Positions 1 through 5,591 of a stretch of 6,600 nucleotides of DNA are shown here, piece by piece (position 1 is the stretch's first letter; each line of letters starts with the position of its first letter). The stretch lies in the NCBI GenBank assembly GCA_937927445.1, contig CALAOB010000066.1:1-6600 (forward strand), written 5' to 3'. The position numbers were made by a program, and so were the translations under genes. The notes beneath the pieces were generated by a model. It was given only the letters and a program-made list of their open reading frames with translations. It was not told where the DNA came from and did not search any database. The DNA comes from an uncultured Oribacterium sp. (GTDB lineage Bacteria > Bacillota > Clostridia > Lachnospirales > Lachnospiraceae).

Positions 1-30
1 GATAGTTACTAATAGGTCGAGGGCTTATCC
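1..30 (+). rRNA. 23S ribosomal RNA, 3' end only (partial)
   Basis: The first 30 bases match the conserved 3' end of bacterial 23S rRNA: TTACTAATAGGTCGAGG followed by GCTTATCC. The E. coli counterpart has TACTAATGAACCGTGAGG and then GCTTAACC. The final GGCTTATCC would close helix 1 with the 5' end of 23S, which lies outside the window. The exact mature end (about base 30) is inferred from this similarity. Only the tail is present, so nothing can be said about the rest of the operon. No 5S gene follows within the next 83 bases; the tRNA cluster comes directly after. Confidence 0.88.
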
Positions 31-53
31 AAATTTGGCTGGTAGGTTTGATG

Positions 54-82
54 TTGACAATCTAAAAATAATTTGCTATATT
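54..82 (+). promoter_or_regulatory. Probable sigma-A promoter of the tRNA cluster
   Basis: A perfect -35 box TTGACA (54-59) is followed after exactly 17 bases by TATATT (77-82), which matches the TATAAT consensus at 5 of 6 positions. TGC directly precedes it, giving an extended -10 (TGnTATATT). Transcription would begin near base 89, about 25 bases before tRNA-Asp. The core TTTGCTATA resembles the -10 regions of the two rRNA promoters at the far end of the window. The site lies just after 23S, so the tRNAs could be transcribed both by read-through from the rRNA operon and from this start. Activity is inferred from sequence only. Confidence 0.7.
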
Positions 83-90
83 TCTCAGGT

Positions 91-107
91 GTACAGTTTT
101 CAAGGCA
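91..107 (+). promoter_or_regulatory. rRNA-operon spacer element (processing-stem half)
   Basis: GTACAGTTTTCAAGG resembles the CAGTTTTCAAAG-type element that follows 23S genes in Bacillota. There it pairs with a TTTGAAAACTG-type element in the leader, forming part of the precursor stem cut during rRNA maturation. TTTTCAAGG (97-105) is the exact reverse complement of CCTTGAAAA at 6574-6582 in the leader of the next operon. The role in processing is inferred from family knowledge. Confidence 0.55.
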
Positions 108-113
108 CGATAT

Positions 114-187
114 GGCCCGGTGGCTCAGTCGGTTAGAGCGCCGCCCTGTCACGGCGGAGGTCGTCGGTTCGATTCCGTCCCGGGTCG
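114..187 (+). tRNA. tRNA-Asp (anticodon GTC)
   Basis: A full cloverleaf can be drawn. The acceptor stem GGCCCGG (114-120) pairs with CCGGGTC (180-186), with discriminator G187. The anticodon stem CCGCC (141-145)/GGCGG (153-157) encloses loop CTGTCAC, with anticodon GTC at 148-150, which reads Asp codons GAC and GAT. The T-arm is GTCGG (163-167), loop TTCGATT, CCGTC (175-179). It contains one U-U opposition (tRNA positions 50-64), while the other four pairs are standard. CCA is not encoded: TTT follows the discriminator, so the end must be added by the CCA-adding enzyme after 3' trimming. It is the first tRNA after 23S. Confidence 0.95.
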
Positions 188-189
188 TT

Positions 190-209
190 TGTAAATCTTC
201 TGATTTACA
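190..209 (+). other. Spacer hairpin between tRNA-Asp and tRNA-Tyr
   Basis: TGTAAATC (190-197) and GATTTACA (202-209) form a perfect 8-bp stem with loop TTCT. No T-run follows, so it is not an intrinsic terminator. Its position suggests a precursor-processing or spacer structure in the polycistronic transcript. That role is inferred. Confidence 0.6.
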
Positions 210-225
210 TCACAATTTCATATAT

Positions 226-307
226 GGATGGGTTCCCGAGTGGCCAAAGGGGGCAGACTGTAAATCTGTTGTCACTGACTTCGGTGGTTCGAATCCACCC
301 CCATCCA
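226..307 (+). tRNA. tRNA-Tyr (anticodon GTA)
   Basis: This is a class II tRNA with a long variable arm. The acceptor stem GGATGGG (226-232) pairs with CCCATCC (300-306), with discriminator A307. The anticodon stem GCAGA (253-257)/TCTGT (265-269) holds loop CTGTAAA, with anticodon GTA at 260-262, which reads Tyr codons. The variable arm spans about 270-282. The T-stem GGTGG (283-287)/CCACC (295-299) is fully paired around TTCGAAT. The 82-base length without CCA fits bacterial tRNA-Tyr. No CCA is encoded. Confidence 0.95.
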
Positions 308-310
308 TTT

Positions 311-327
311 GAAGCCTTTAAGGTTTC
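311..327 (+). other. Spacer hairpin between tRNA-Tyr and tRNA-Val
   Basis: GAAGCCT (311-317) pairs with AGGTTTC (321-327) across a three-base loop, with one G-U pair. It sits directly after the 3' end of tRNA-Tyr and has no T-run behind it. It is probably a structural or processing element of the precursor. Confidence 0.45.
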
Positions 328-333
328 ACTGTT

Positions 334-436
334 GTTTTCAGCAGAATGGGGTCTTAGCTCAGCTGGGAGAGCATCTGCCTTACAAGCAGAGGGTCACAGG
401 TTCGAGCCCTGTAGGCCCCATTATTCTATTGAAAAC
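334..436 (+). repeat. Inverted repeat enclosing tRNA-Val (precursor stem)
   Basis: The 14 bases immediately before tRNA-Val (334-347, GTTTTCAGCAGAAT) are complementary to bases 423-436 (ATTCTATTGAAAAC), which begin two bases after its discriminator. The pairing gives 12 Watson-Crick pairs, one G-U pair (341-429) and one C-A mismatch (342-428). This would stack an outer helix onto the acceptor stem of the precursor. A double-strand-specific maturation step is possible but inferred. Confidence 0.55.
348..420 (+). tRNA. tRNA-Val (anticodon TAC)
   Basis: The acceptor stem GGGGTCT (348-354) pairs with AGGCCCC (413-419), including one G-U pair, and the discriminator is A420. The anticodon stem TCTGC (374-378)/GCAGA (386-390) encloses loop CTTACAA, with anticodon TAC at 381-383, which reads GTA and GTG valine codons. 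The T-stem ACAGG (396-400)/CCTGT (408-412) is perfect around TTCGAGC. CCA is not encoded. The gene is enclosed by a 14-base inverted repeat. Confidence 0.95.
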
Positions 437-443
437 CTATTAT

Positions 444-517
<74 letters not shown>

Positions 518-527
518 CTCTGACACA

Positions 528-560
528 GAAGATCATCCGTATGGATGGTCTTTTTGTTTT
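528..560 (+). terminator. Rho-independent terminator of the rRNA/tRNA operon
   Basis: GATCATCC (531-538) pairs with GGATGGTC (543-550) in an 8-bp stem (one G-U) with loop GTAT. TTTTTGTTTT follows directly (551-560), and a purine run precedes it. It closes the 23S-tRNA transcript and insulates dnaX from it. Confidence 0.92.
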
Positions 561-562
561 AA

Positions 563-591
563 TTGAAAATCTCCACCTGGCCTTGTATAAT
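563..591 (+). promoter_or_regulatory. Promoter of the dnaX-ybaB-recR operon
   Basis: TTGAAA (563-568; 5 of 6 consensus positions) lies 17 bases upstream of a perfect TATAAT (586-591). Transcription should start near 597-599, leaving a leader of about 98 bases before the first dnaX start codon. The leader contains a weak hairpin, CTGCT (627-631)/AGCAG (638-642), and a 17-codon reading frame (646-699). No SRP RNA gene is seen here, although scr precedes dnaX in B. subtilis. Confidence 0.82.
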
Positions 592-682
592 CTTCATTAG
601 TTTACATTGCCATACTAGGCTTATCGCTGCTTTTTACAGCAGAAAATGCATTTCACGGGTTATTTCCATCGACTGTACGATC

Positions 683-731
683 GAAGGATAAGAGGATGAA
701 TGCATATAAGAACAAAAGAGGTTTTTCATTG
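683..731 (+). promoter_or_regulatory. Two competing ribosome-binding sites for dnaX
   Basis: GAAGGA (683-688) lies 7 bases before ATG at 696. A second site, AAAGAGG (715-721), lies 7 bases before an in-frame TTG at 729. Family DnaX proteins normally begin with a methionine immediately before SYTALYR-W, which corresponds to the TTG codon. Both starts are therefore plausible, giving 546 or 535 residues. Confidence 0.5.
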
Positions 732-2336
732 AGTTATACTGCACTGTACAGACGATGGAGATCCCGGACCTTCGATGAGATCAAGGGCCAGGATGCCATC
801 ACTGCGTCATTCAAAAATCAAATCATGACCGGGCGGATCGGACATGCCTACCTTTTCTGCGGTACCCGTGGAACCGGTAAGACCTCTGTCGCGAAGATCC
901 TCGCACGTGCAGTGAACTGCGAGCATCCGATCGATGGAAACCCGTGCAACGAGTGTCCGAGCTGCCAGGCGATCCTCAGCGAGTCCAGTATGAACGTCGT
1001 GGAGATGGATGCAGCCTCCAACAACGGTGTCGATGATATCCGTCAGATCCGGGATAAGATCCAGTATCCACCGGTCGACGGCAGGTATAAGGTCTACATC
1101 ATCGATGAGGTACATATGCTCAGCCAGTCGGCCTTCAATGCTTTTCTGAAGACGCTGGAGGAGCCGCCATCCTATGTCATCTTCATCCTCGCAACGACCG
1201 AGCCGAATAAGATTCCGATCACGATTCTTTCACGGTGCCAGCGCTATGATTTCAAGCGCATCACGACCGACACGATCGCTGCGCGTCTGCGTGAGATCTC
1301 GGATGCAGAGAATATTCAGGTTTCCGATGAAGCGCTGCACTATATCGCGCGTTCCGGAGATGGCTCCATGCGAGATGCCGTATCCCTGCTTGACCAGTGC
1401 TCCGCCTTCCAGTTTGACCGCCGGATCGAGTATGAGGATGCACTGAGCATCCTGGGCGCGGTGGATACCGCCGTGTTCTCGGATCTTGTGCGCGCGCTTT
1501 CGAAGAAGGATGTGAAGACCGGGCTGCAGCTCGTCGCCGAGGTCATCGATCAGGGCCGTGAGCTCAGCCAGTTTGTCTCGGATTTCGTCATGTATGCACG
1601 AAATATGCTGCTCGCCTCCACGGTGGATGATCTCTCGGGGCTTGTGGATATGTCGAGCGAGAACCTGAAGCGCCTGAAGGAAGATGCTTCACTTCTATCG
1701 ACGGTCGAGCTCATGCGCTATATACGCATGCTGAGTGATCTCAGTAATCAGCTCCGCTATGCGACGCAGAAGCGGATTCTGATCGAAACGACGTTTATGA
1801 AGCTCGCGTATCCGGAGACGGATGCGAGTCCGGAGGGGATGAATGCCCGCCTCGCGGAGATCCAGCGTACGCTTCGGAACCTCCCGGCCGGTACATCGGT
1901 TCAGACAGCTGCAGTGAGCGCCAATACAGGCGACCAGAACAACGTCGCTCCGCAGCCGGTATTGGCCTCCACACCGAAGAAGGTGACGCTCCCGCGCGCG
2001 CAGTATGAGGACCTCCAGCTCCTGAAAAAAGAGTGGCGGAGCATCTGTGCGGCCATCACCATCCCGGCTCTGTCGGCAGCGCTTATACGGGATGAAAGCT
2101 ATGTGCGACCGGATCGTGATCGATCCGGCATGACGATCGTGACGAGAAGCAGGGCGGCGGCTCATCTCCTTGAGCAGGAGGCGAGCATCCCTGAGATTCG
2201 TCGGATCGTCGCCGAGAAGTACCATAAGGACATTCGCTTCTCGACGGTACTCTCTGAAGAGAATGAGGCAGCAACGGTTTATGTGACCGATGAGGATCTT
2301 TCGAAGATCCATATGCAAGTAGAAACAGAAGGATAA
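696..2336 (+). CDS. dnaX: DNA polymerase III subunit gamma/tau (DnaX)
   Basis: This is the AAA+ motor subunit of the clamp loader, which opens the beta sliding clamp and loads it on primed DNA at the replication fork, with delta and delta-prime as partners. The order of motifs is diagnostic: SYTALYRRWR (13-22), Walker A GTRGTGKTS (56-64), zinc ligands C75, C84, C87 and C90, Walker B/DEVH (137-140), sensor-1 ATTEPNKIP (166-174), the SRC arginine-finger motif (179-181), and sensor-2 GDGSMRDA (221-228). A helical collar domain follows (about 240-370), then a tau-type C-terminal extension (about 380-546). The total length is close to B. subtilis DnaX. The ATG at 696 has a good ribosome-binding site, but residues 1-11 extend beyond the family N-terminus, so TTG at 729 may be the true start. 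It is the first gene of its operon, and ybaB follows after 17 bases. I see no convincing frameshift signal for a short gamma form. Confidence 0.98.
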   Translation: MNAYKNKRGFSLSYTALYRRWRSRTFDEIKGQDAITASFKNQIMTGRIGHAYLFCGTRGTGKTSVAKILARAVNCEHPIDGNPCNECPSCQAILSESSMNVVEMDAASNNGVDDIRQIRDKIQYPPVDGRYKVYIIDEVHMLSQSAFNAFLKTLEEPPSYVIFILATTEPNKIPITILSRCQRYDFKRITTDTIAARLREISDAENIQVSDEALHYIARSGDGSMRDAVSLLDQCSAFQFDRRIEYEDALSILGAVDTAVFSDLVRALSKKDVKTGLQLVAEVIDQGRELSQFVSDFVMYARNMLLASTVDDLSGLVDMSSENLKRLKEDASLLSTVELMRYIRMLSDLSNQLRYATQKRILIETTFMKLAYPETDASPEGMNARLAEIQRTLRNLPAGTSVQTAAVSANTGDQNNVAPQPVLASTPKKVTLPRAQYEDLQLLKKEWRSICAAITIPALSAALIRDESYVRPDRDRSGMTIVTRSRAAAHLLEQEASIPEIRRIVAEKYHKDIRFSTVLSEENEAATVYVTDEDLSKIHMQVETEG

Positions 2337-2353
2337 AAGAAAAGGAGTTTTTT

Positions 2354-2689
2354 ATGGCAAAGCATGGTGGATTCCCGGGTGGTATGCCGGGTATGAATAT
2401 GAACAACATTATGAAGCAGTATCAGCGTATGCAGCGTAAGCTCGAGGAGACCCAGGAAGAGCTTGCAAAGAAAGAGTACACAGGAAAGGCCGGCGGTGGC
2501 GCAGTGAAGGCGACCGTCACAGGTGCGAAGGTACTCACGAAGCTCGAGCTGGACAAGGACGCTGTGGATCCGGAGGATGTAGAGACCCTCGAGGATATGA
2601 TCGTCGCCGCCGTAAATCAGGCACTGGAGAGCGCCGACGAGGATTCGCAGAGCCAGATGGGGAAGCTGACCGGAGGACTCGGTCTCTGA
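2354..2689 (+). CDS. ybaB: YbaB/EbfC family nucleoid-associated protein
   Basis: This is a small DNA-binding protein of the YbaB/EbfC family (YaaK in B. subtilis), which forms dimers that bind DNA and are thought to influence nucleoid organisation. The 111 residues show the family pattern. A Gly/Met-rich N-terminus (HGGFPGGMPGMNMNN, 4-18) leads into a long helix with NIMKQYQRMQRKLEETQEEL (18-37). The central strand region GGGAVKATVTGAKVLTKLELD (48-68) follows, then VDPEDVETLEDMIVAAVNQAL (71-91), and finally a Gly-rich tail containing MGKLTGGLG. AAGGAG (2342-2347) lies 6 bases before the ATG. The stop codon TGA shares its A with the ATG of recR, so recR translation is probably coupled to this gene. 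Being placed between dnaX and recR is the classical bacterial arrangement. Confidence 0.96.
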   Translation: MAKHGGFPGGMPGMNMNNIMKQYQRMQRKLEETQEELAKKEYTGKAGGGAVKATVTGAKVLTKLELDKDAVDPEDVETLEDMIVAAVNQALESADEDSQSQMGKLTGGLGL

Positions 2690-3285
2690 TGGAATACTTT
2701 TCGAAGGATATTTCGAGACTGGTGAGTGAGCTGTCCCGGCTTCCTGGTGTCGGACAGAAGAGCGCACAGCGCCTGGCCTTTCACATCATCAATGCACCGA
2801 AGGAGCAGGCGACCGAGCTTGCAGATGCCATCGTAAAAGCGAGAAACAACATTCACTACTGCAGAGTCTGCTGTACACTCACCGATCAGGACATCTGTCC
2901 GATCTGTGCATCCGAGGAGCGTGATCACAGGCAGATCATGGTCGTGGAAAACAGCCGTGATATGTCCGCCTATGAACGCACCGGTAAGTACAAGGGTGTA
3001 TACCATGTACTTCACGGCGCCATCTCGCCGATGCTGGGCATCGGTCCGGACGACATCCGTCTCAAGGAGCTGATGGCCCGCCTGCAGGGAGAGGTGGAGG
3101 AAGTCATCATCGCCACCAATTCTTCACTCGAAGGAGAAACCACGGCGACCTATATCACGACGCTGATTAAGCCGCTCAACATCAAGGTGTCCAGAATCGC
3201 CTCCGGTGTACCGGTGGGCGGTGATATCGAAAATATCGATGAGGTTACATTACTTCGTGCGCTGGACGGAAGAATAACGCTATAA
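2689..3285 (+). CDS. recR: Recombination mediator protein RecR
   Basis: RecR works with RecO (and RecF) to load RecA onto SSB-coated single-stranded DNA during gap repair. At 198 residues it has the usual family length. The domains are a helix-hairpin-helix with LPGVGQKSAQRLA (18-30), a zinc finger with C58, C61, C70 and C73, and a Toprim domain from about 80. The Toprim domain shows VVENSRD (85-91), the HVLHGAISPMLGIGPDDI segment (106-123), TNSSLEGETTA (143-153) and the C-terminal RIASGVPVGGDIENID stretch (169-184). An extra Cys (C62) follows the first zinc pair where Gly is common; the four ligands themselves are intact. The start overlaps the ybaB stop by one base. The nearest purine-rich site (GGAGG, 2672-2676) is 12 bases away, so termination-reinitiation is likely. 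The stop TAA is 24 bases before the next gene. Confidence 0.97.
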   Translation: MEYFSKDISRLVSELSRLPGVGQKSAQRLAFHIINAPKEQATELADAIVKARNNIHYCRVCCTLTDQDICPICASEERDHRQIMVVENSRDMSAYERTGKYKGVYHVLHGAISPMLGIGPDDIRLKELMARLQGEVEEVIIATNSSLEGETTATYITTLIKPLNIKVSRIASGVPVGGDIENIDEVTLLRALDGRITL

Positions 3286-3309
3286 TAGGATCCTAAGGAG
3301 AAAAACCAA

Positions 3310-5430
3310 ATGGATAAGTACGAGTTTAATATTAAAGCAGAGCAGATGCGCAAGATGGCAGAGCAGGGAGACTATAAGACCGCGATGCAGATCGCCGATA
3401 CGATCGACTGGCGTCGCGTTCGAAATGCAAATCTTCTTTCCTACGTCGCGGATATCTATGAGCATAACAGTGAATATGAAGAGGCGAAGGACATCCTTCT
3501 GCTGGCGTTTGAGCGTGCCCCGGTCGGCAAGCGCTTTCTGTACAAGCTGGCTGAAATATCCGTCAAGGCAGGTGATCTCCAGGATGCGCAGGAATTCTAT
3601 CATGAGTTCTGTGAGATGAGCCCGGACGATTCCAGACAGTTTCTCCTCCGCTATCTGATCCTGAAGGCGAAGGGCGCCAGCGCCGAGCAGCTCATCGCAC
3701 CGCTCGAGGAGTATACCTCTGAGGAAGTGGACGAGGAGTGGCTCTATACCCTCGCGAAGCTTTATAGTGAAGCCGGCTGCGAGGATGCGTGCGTCCGCAC
3801 CTGCGATAAGATCTTGCTTCTTTTCGGTCTGGGCCAGTATGTGGACAAGGCCATGGAGCTGAAGCTCCAGTATCGCTCCCTCTCGAAGGAGCAGATGGAC
3901 CTCGTGGAAAACCGCAGCAAGTATGAGGAGAAGCTCCGTAAGGTATCCGAGGAGTTCGCGGATACCGATGGAAATCTCGTGGAAGCGCAGAGCCCGAGCT
4001 TAAAGGCAGAGGTCGATGCCGAGCTCGCAGCTGAAACACAGTCTGAAGGTACGACAGATATGATCACCACGCCGTCATCCGAGGCTGTGCAGCCGTCGAC
4101 CGAGGAAAACGCCACCATCTACCAGAAGACGGCAGAAGCCAATGCTGACGACCAGAACGCATATACCACAGACGCAGCCTCGATGGCAAGCGCTGCGGTA
4201 TCAGAGTCTGCAGCCGCTCCGGCTGTATCTGAATCGCCTGTGACGCCATCCACCGAAGCGACGAGCGCTGCAACGGCATCCGATCGCGATATCCAGGGAG
4301 CAGCCGCCGATGCGGTGGAAGCCATCCAGACTGCGGTACATAAAATTCCACAGAAGGAAGCAGAACTCCACAATTACCATATGATCATCGAGGCGAAGAC
4401 CCGTGCGGATGGGCTGAAGATCGCCATCGACGAAATCAAGTACTTCCATGATCTCTATGGATTTAATTTCAAGGTTGCGAAGACAGATGCCACGAGACTG
4501 AACGAGCGTGGCTTTGCGGCCTTCGTTCCGAAAATCGTCGGGAAGGACCTGATCGTCGAGAATGCCGGTGCACTGACCTATGATGTCGTCGATGAAATCG
4601 GCGATTATATCGACACACTCACCGACTCGAGCTCGGTTGTGCTTGTGGATGTCATGGACCACTTCGATCGCATGGCAGAGGACCGTCCGCTCTTCATCAA
4701 GAAGTTCGATCTCGTATCGGACGTCGAAGAAGAGGAAGATGAACTCGTCGAGGATGTGGATCTCGATGCACCGGTACAGGCAGACGAGGAAAACGAAGAG
4801 AGTACAGCTTCGATGACGGAGCAGCAGTCGTCTTCGGCGGCTTCCTTCCGTGAAGACCGCACACCGGTCCTGCTGCACGGAACAGAGGATACGAGTGCAG
4901 AAGTGGATTCATCGGATAAATATGTGGATACATCAGCGGCTGACATGCCGGCAGCAGCCTCCACGGTGGACAGCGCATACGCAGAACCGCAGGATAAGCA
5001 GGTGGATTCCGCAGCAGATACTGTGGATTATCCGGCAGAGACAGCGGACGCGGATGGGTACGATGAGGAAGCATTGTCCGAAGAAGAGGCAGATGCAGAC
5101 GGAAACGCAGCGGCACAGCCGGAGGACAAGCTTCCGGGAGATTACTACCAGGAGATGAGCGTCGAGGACTTCGCAAATTACGCACAGCAGTATGCGCGTG
5201 AAATCGACTGTGTGCTCGTCGGAAAGACCGTGCTGGCCCTCTATGAGCGCATCGAGATGATGCAGGAGGATGGTGTCGAGCTCACGAAGGAAAGTGCTGA
5301 AGAACTGATCGAGGAAGCGGCAGATAAGGCAGAGGCACCGAGCCTCGGAAAGAAGCTGACCGGCATGTTCCATCCGAAGTATGATAAGGAGAACCGGCTG
5401 ATTCTTCGTGAAGACAATTTTATCGGCTGA
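3310..5430 (+). CDS. TPR-repeat protein with degenerate AAA+-like domain
   Basis: I do not recognise a named function. The 706-residue product has no signal peptide or membrane segment, so it is predicted to be cytoplasmic and strongly acidic. Residues 1-190 form TPR-like helix pairs, for example LLSYVADIYEHNSEYEEAKD and LYKLAEISVKAGDLQDAQEF. Residues 217-350 are a low-complexity Ala/Ser/Thr/Glu linker. Residues 350-470 resemble the SpoVK/CbbX branch of AAA+ ATPases without working motifs: EAKTRADGLKIA (361-372) stands where Walker A would be, DLIVENAGAL (413-422) where Walker B (VLFIDEAGAL) would be, and VVLVDVMDHFDRM..RPLFIKKF (443-466) resembles the sensor-1/arginine-finger region. Residues 471-610 are a second, Asp/Glu/Ser-rich linker. 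A compact, probably helical C-terminal domain (611-706) ends the protein. AAGGAG (3295-3300) lies 9 bases before ATG, and the gene follows recR closely, so it is in the same operon. A scaffold or regulatory role is possible but unproven. Confidence 0.88.
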   Translation: MDKYEFNIKAEQMRKMAEQGDYKTAMQIADTIDWRRVRNANLLSYVADIYEHNSEYEEAKDILLLAFERAPVGKRFLYKLAEISVKAGDLQDAQEFYHEFCEMSPDDSRQFLLRYLILKAKGASAEQLIAPLEEYTSEEVDEEWLYTLAKLYSEAGCEDACVRTCDKILLLFGLGQYVDKAMELKLQYRSLSKEQMDLVENRSKYEEKLRKVSEEFADTDGNLVEAQSPSLKAEVDAELAAETQSEGTTDMITTPSSEAVQPSTEENATIYQKTAEANADDQNAYTTDAASMASAAVSESAAAPAVSESPVTPSTEATSAATASDRDIQGAAADAVEAIQTAVHKIPQKEAELHNYHMIIEAKTRADGLKIAIDEIKYFHDLYGFNFKVAKTDATRLNERGFAAFVPKIVGKDLIVENAGALTYDVVDEIGDYIDTLTDSSSVVLVDVMDHFDRMAEDRPLFIKKFDLVSDVEEEEDELVEDVDLDAPVQADEENEESTASMTEQQSSSAASFREDRTPVLLHGTEDTSAEVDSSDKYVDTSAADMPAAASTVDSAYAEPQDKQVDSAADTVDYPAETADADGYDEEALSEEEADADGNAAAQPEDKLPGDYYQEMSVEDFANYAQQYAREIDCVLVGKTVLALYERIEMMQEDGVELTKESAEELIEEAADKAEAPSLGKKLTGMFHPKYDKENRLILREDNFIG

Positions 5431-5444
5431 TGAAAGAGACAGCG

Positions 5445-5480
5445 CGCCCCTTCCTCTGCGAGGAGGGGCGTTTTTCTTTA
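5445..5480 (+). terminator. Rho-independent terminator after the TPR gene
   Basis: CGCCCCT (5445-5451) pairs with AGGGGCG (5464-5470), and CCTC (5453-5456) pairs with GAGG (5460-5463). The stem has 11 pairs, one bulged T (5452) and loop TGC. TTTTTCTTTA follows. It begins 15 bases after the stop codon and ends the dnaX operon. Confidence 0.93.
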
Positions 5481-5591
5481 TCCATTCGTGCATAAGGAAG
5501 AGAGGCTGAGCTCTGATCAGCGTGATACGACGAATAGAAAACGAATCAGAACAGCATGTAAAGGTACTATATAGAACAGATCAGAAGGGCG
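5481..5591 (+). promoter_or_regulatory. Intergenic leader of the cvpA-family gene, weak promoter only
   Basis: A strong terminator lies upstream, so a promoter is expected in these 111 bases. Only a weak -10 candidate, TACTAT (5565-5570), is visible, with no recognisable -35 at the right distance. A small hairpin GCTGA (5505-5509)/TCAGC (5517-5521) lies upstream. No other gene is seen here. Confidence 0.25.

Noticed and set aside
592..695. SRP RNA (scr/ffs) upstream of dnaX, as in B. subtilis
   Set aside because: The conserved GGAAG/AGCAG core of SRP RNA is absent and the space is only a ~100-base leader with a weak hairpin.
2024..2031. A6G run in dnaX as a possible frameshift site for a short gamma subunit
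   Set aside because: The reading frame is G AAA AAA G, so a -1 slip would mispair the first codon. No strong downstream stem was seen. The -1 frame does stop about 22 codons later (2092-2094), but that alone is weak.
1695..2318. Long antisense reading frame inside dnaX, and similar ones in the other genes
   Set aside because: The G+C-rich third codon positions of the real genes keep the opposite strand open; the translations look like Arg/His/Leu-rich shadows with no domains.
3281..3286. TATAAT overlapping the recR stop as an internal promoter
   Set aside because: No -35-like sequence lies 16-18 bases upstream, and the next gene has a close ribosome-binding site consistent with the same operon.
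4903..5030. Repeated GTGGA units (encoding VDS/VDT/VDY) in the second linker of the TPR protein
   Set aside because: Spacing is irregular and flanking sequence differs, so this looks like low-complexity drift rather than a tandem repeat.
5505..5521. Small hairpin upstream of the cvpA-family gene as a riboswitch or operator
   Set aside because: Only five pairs, no known riboswitch core and no T-run.
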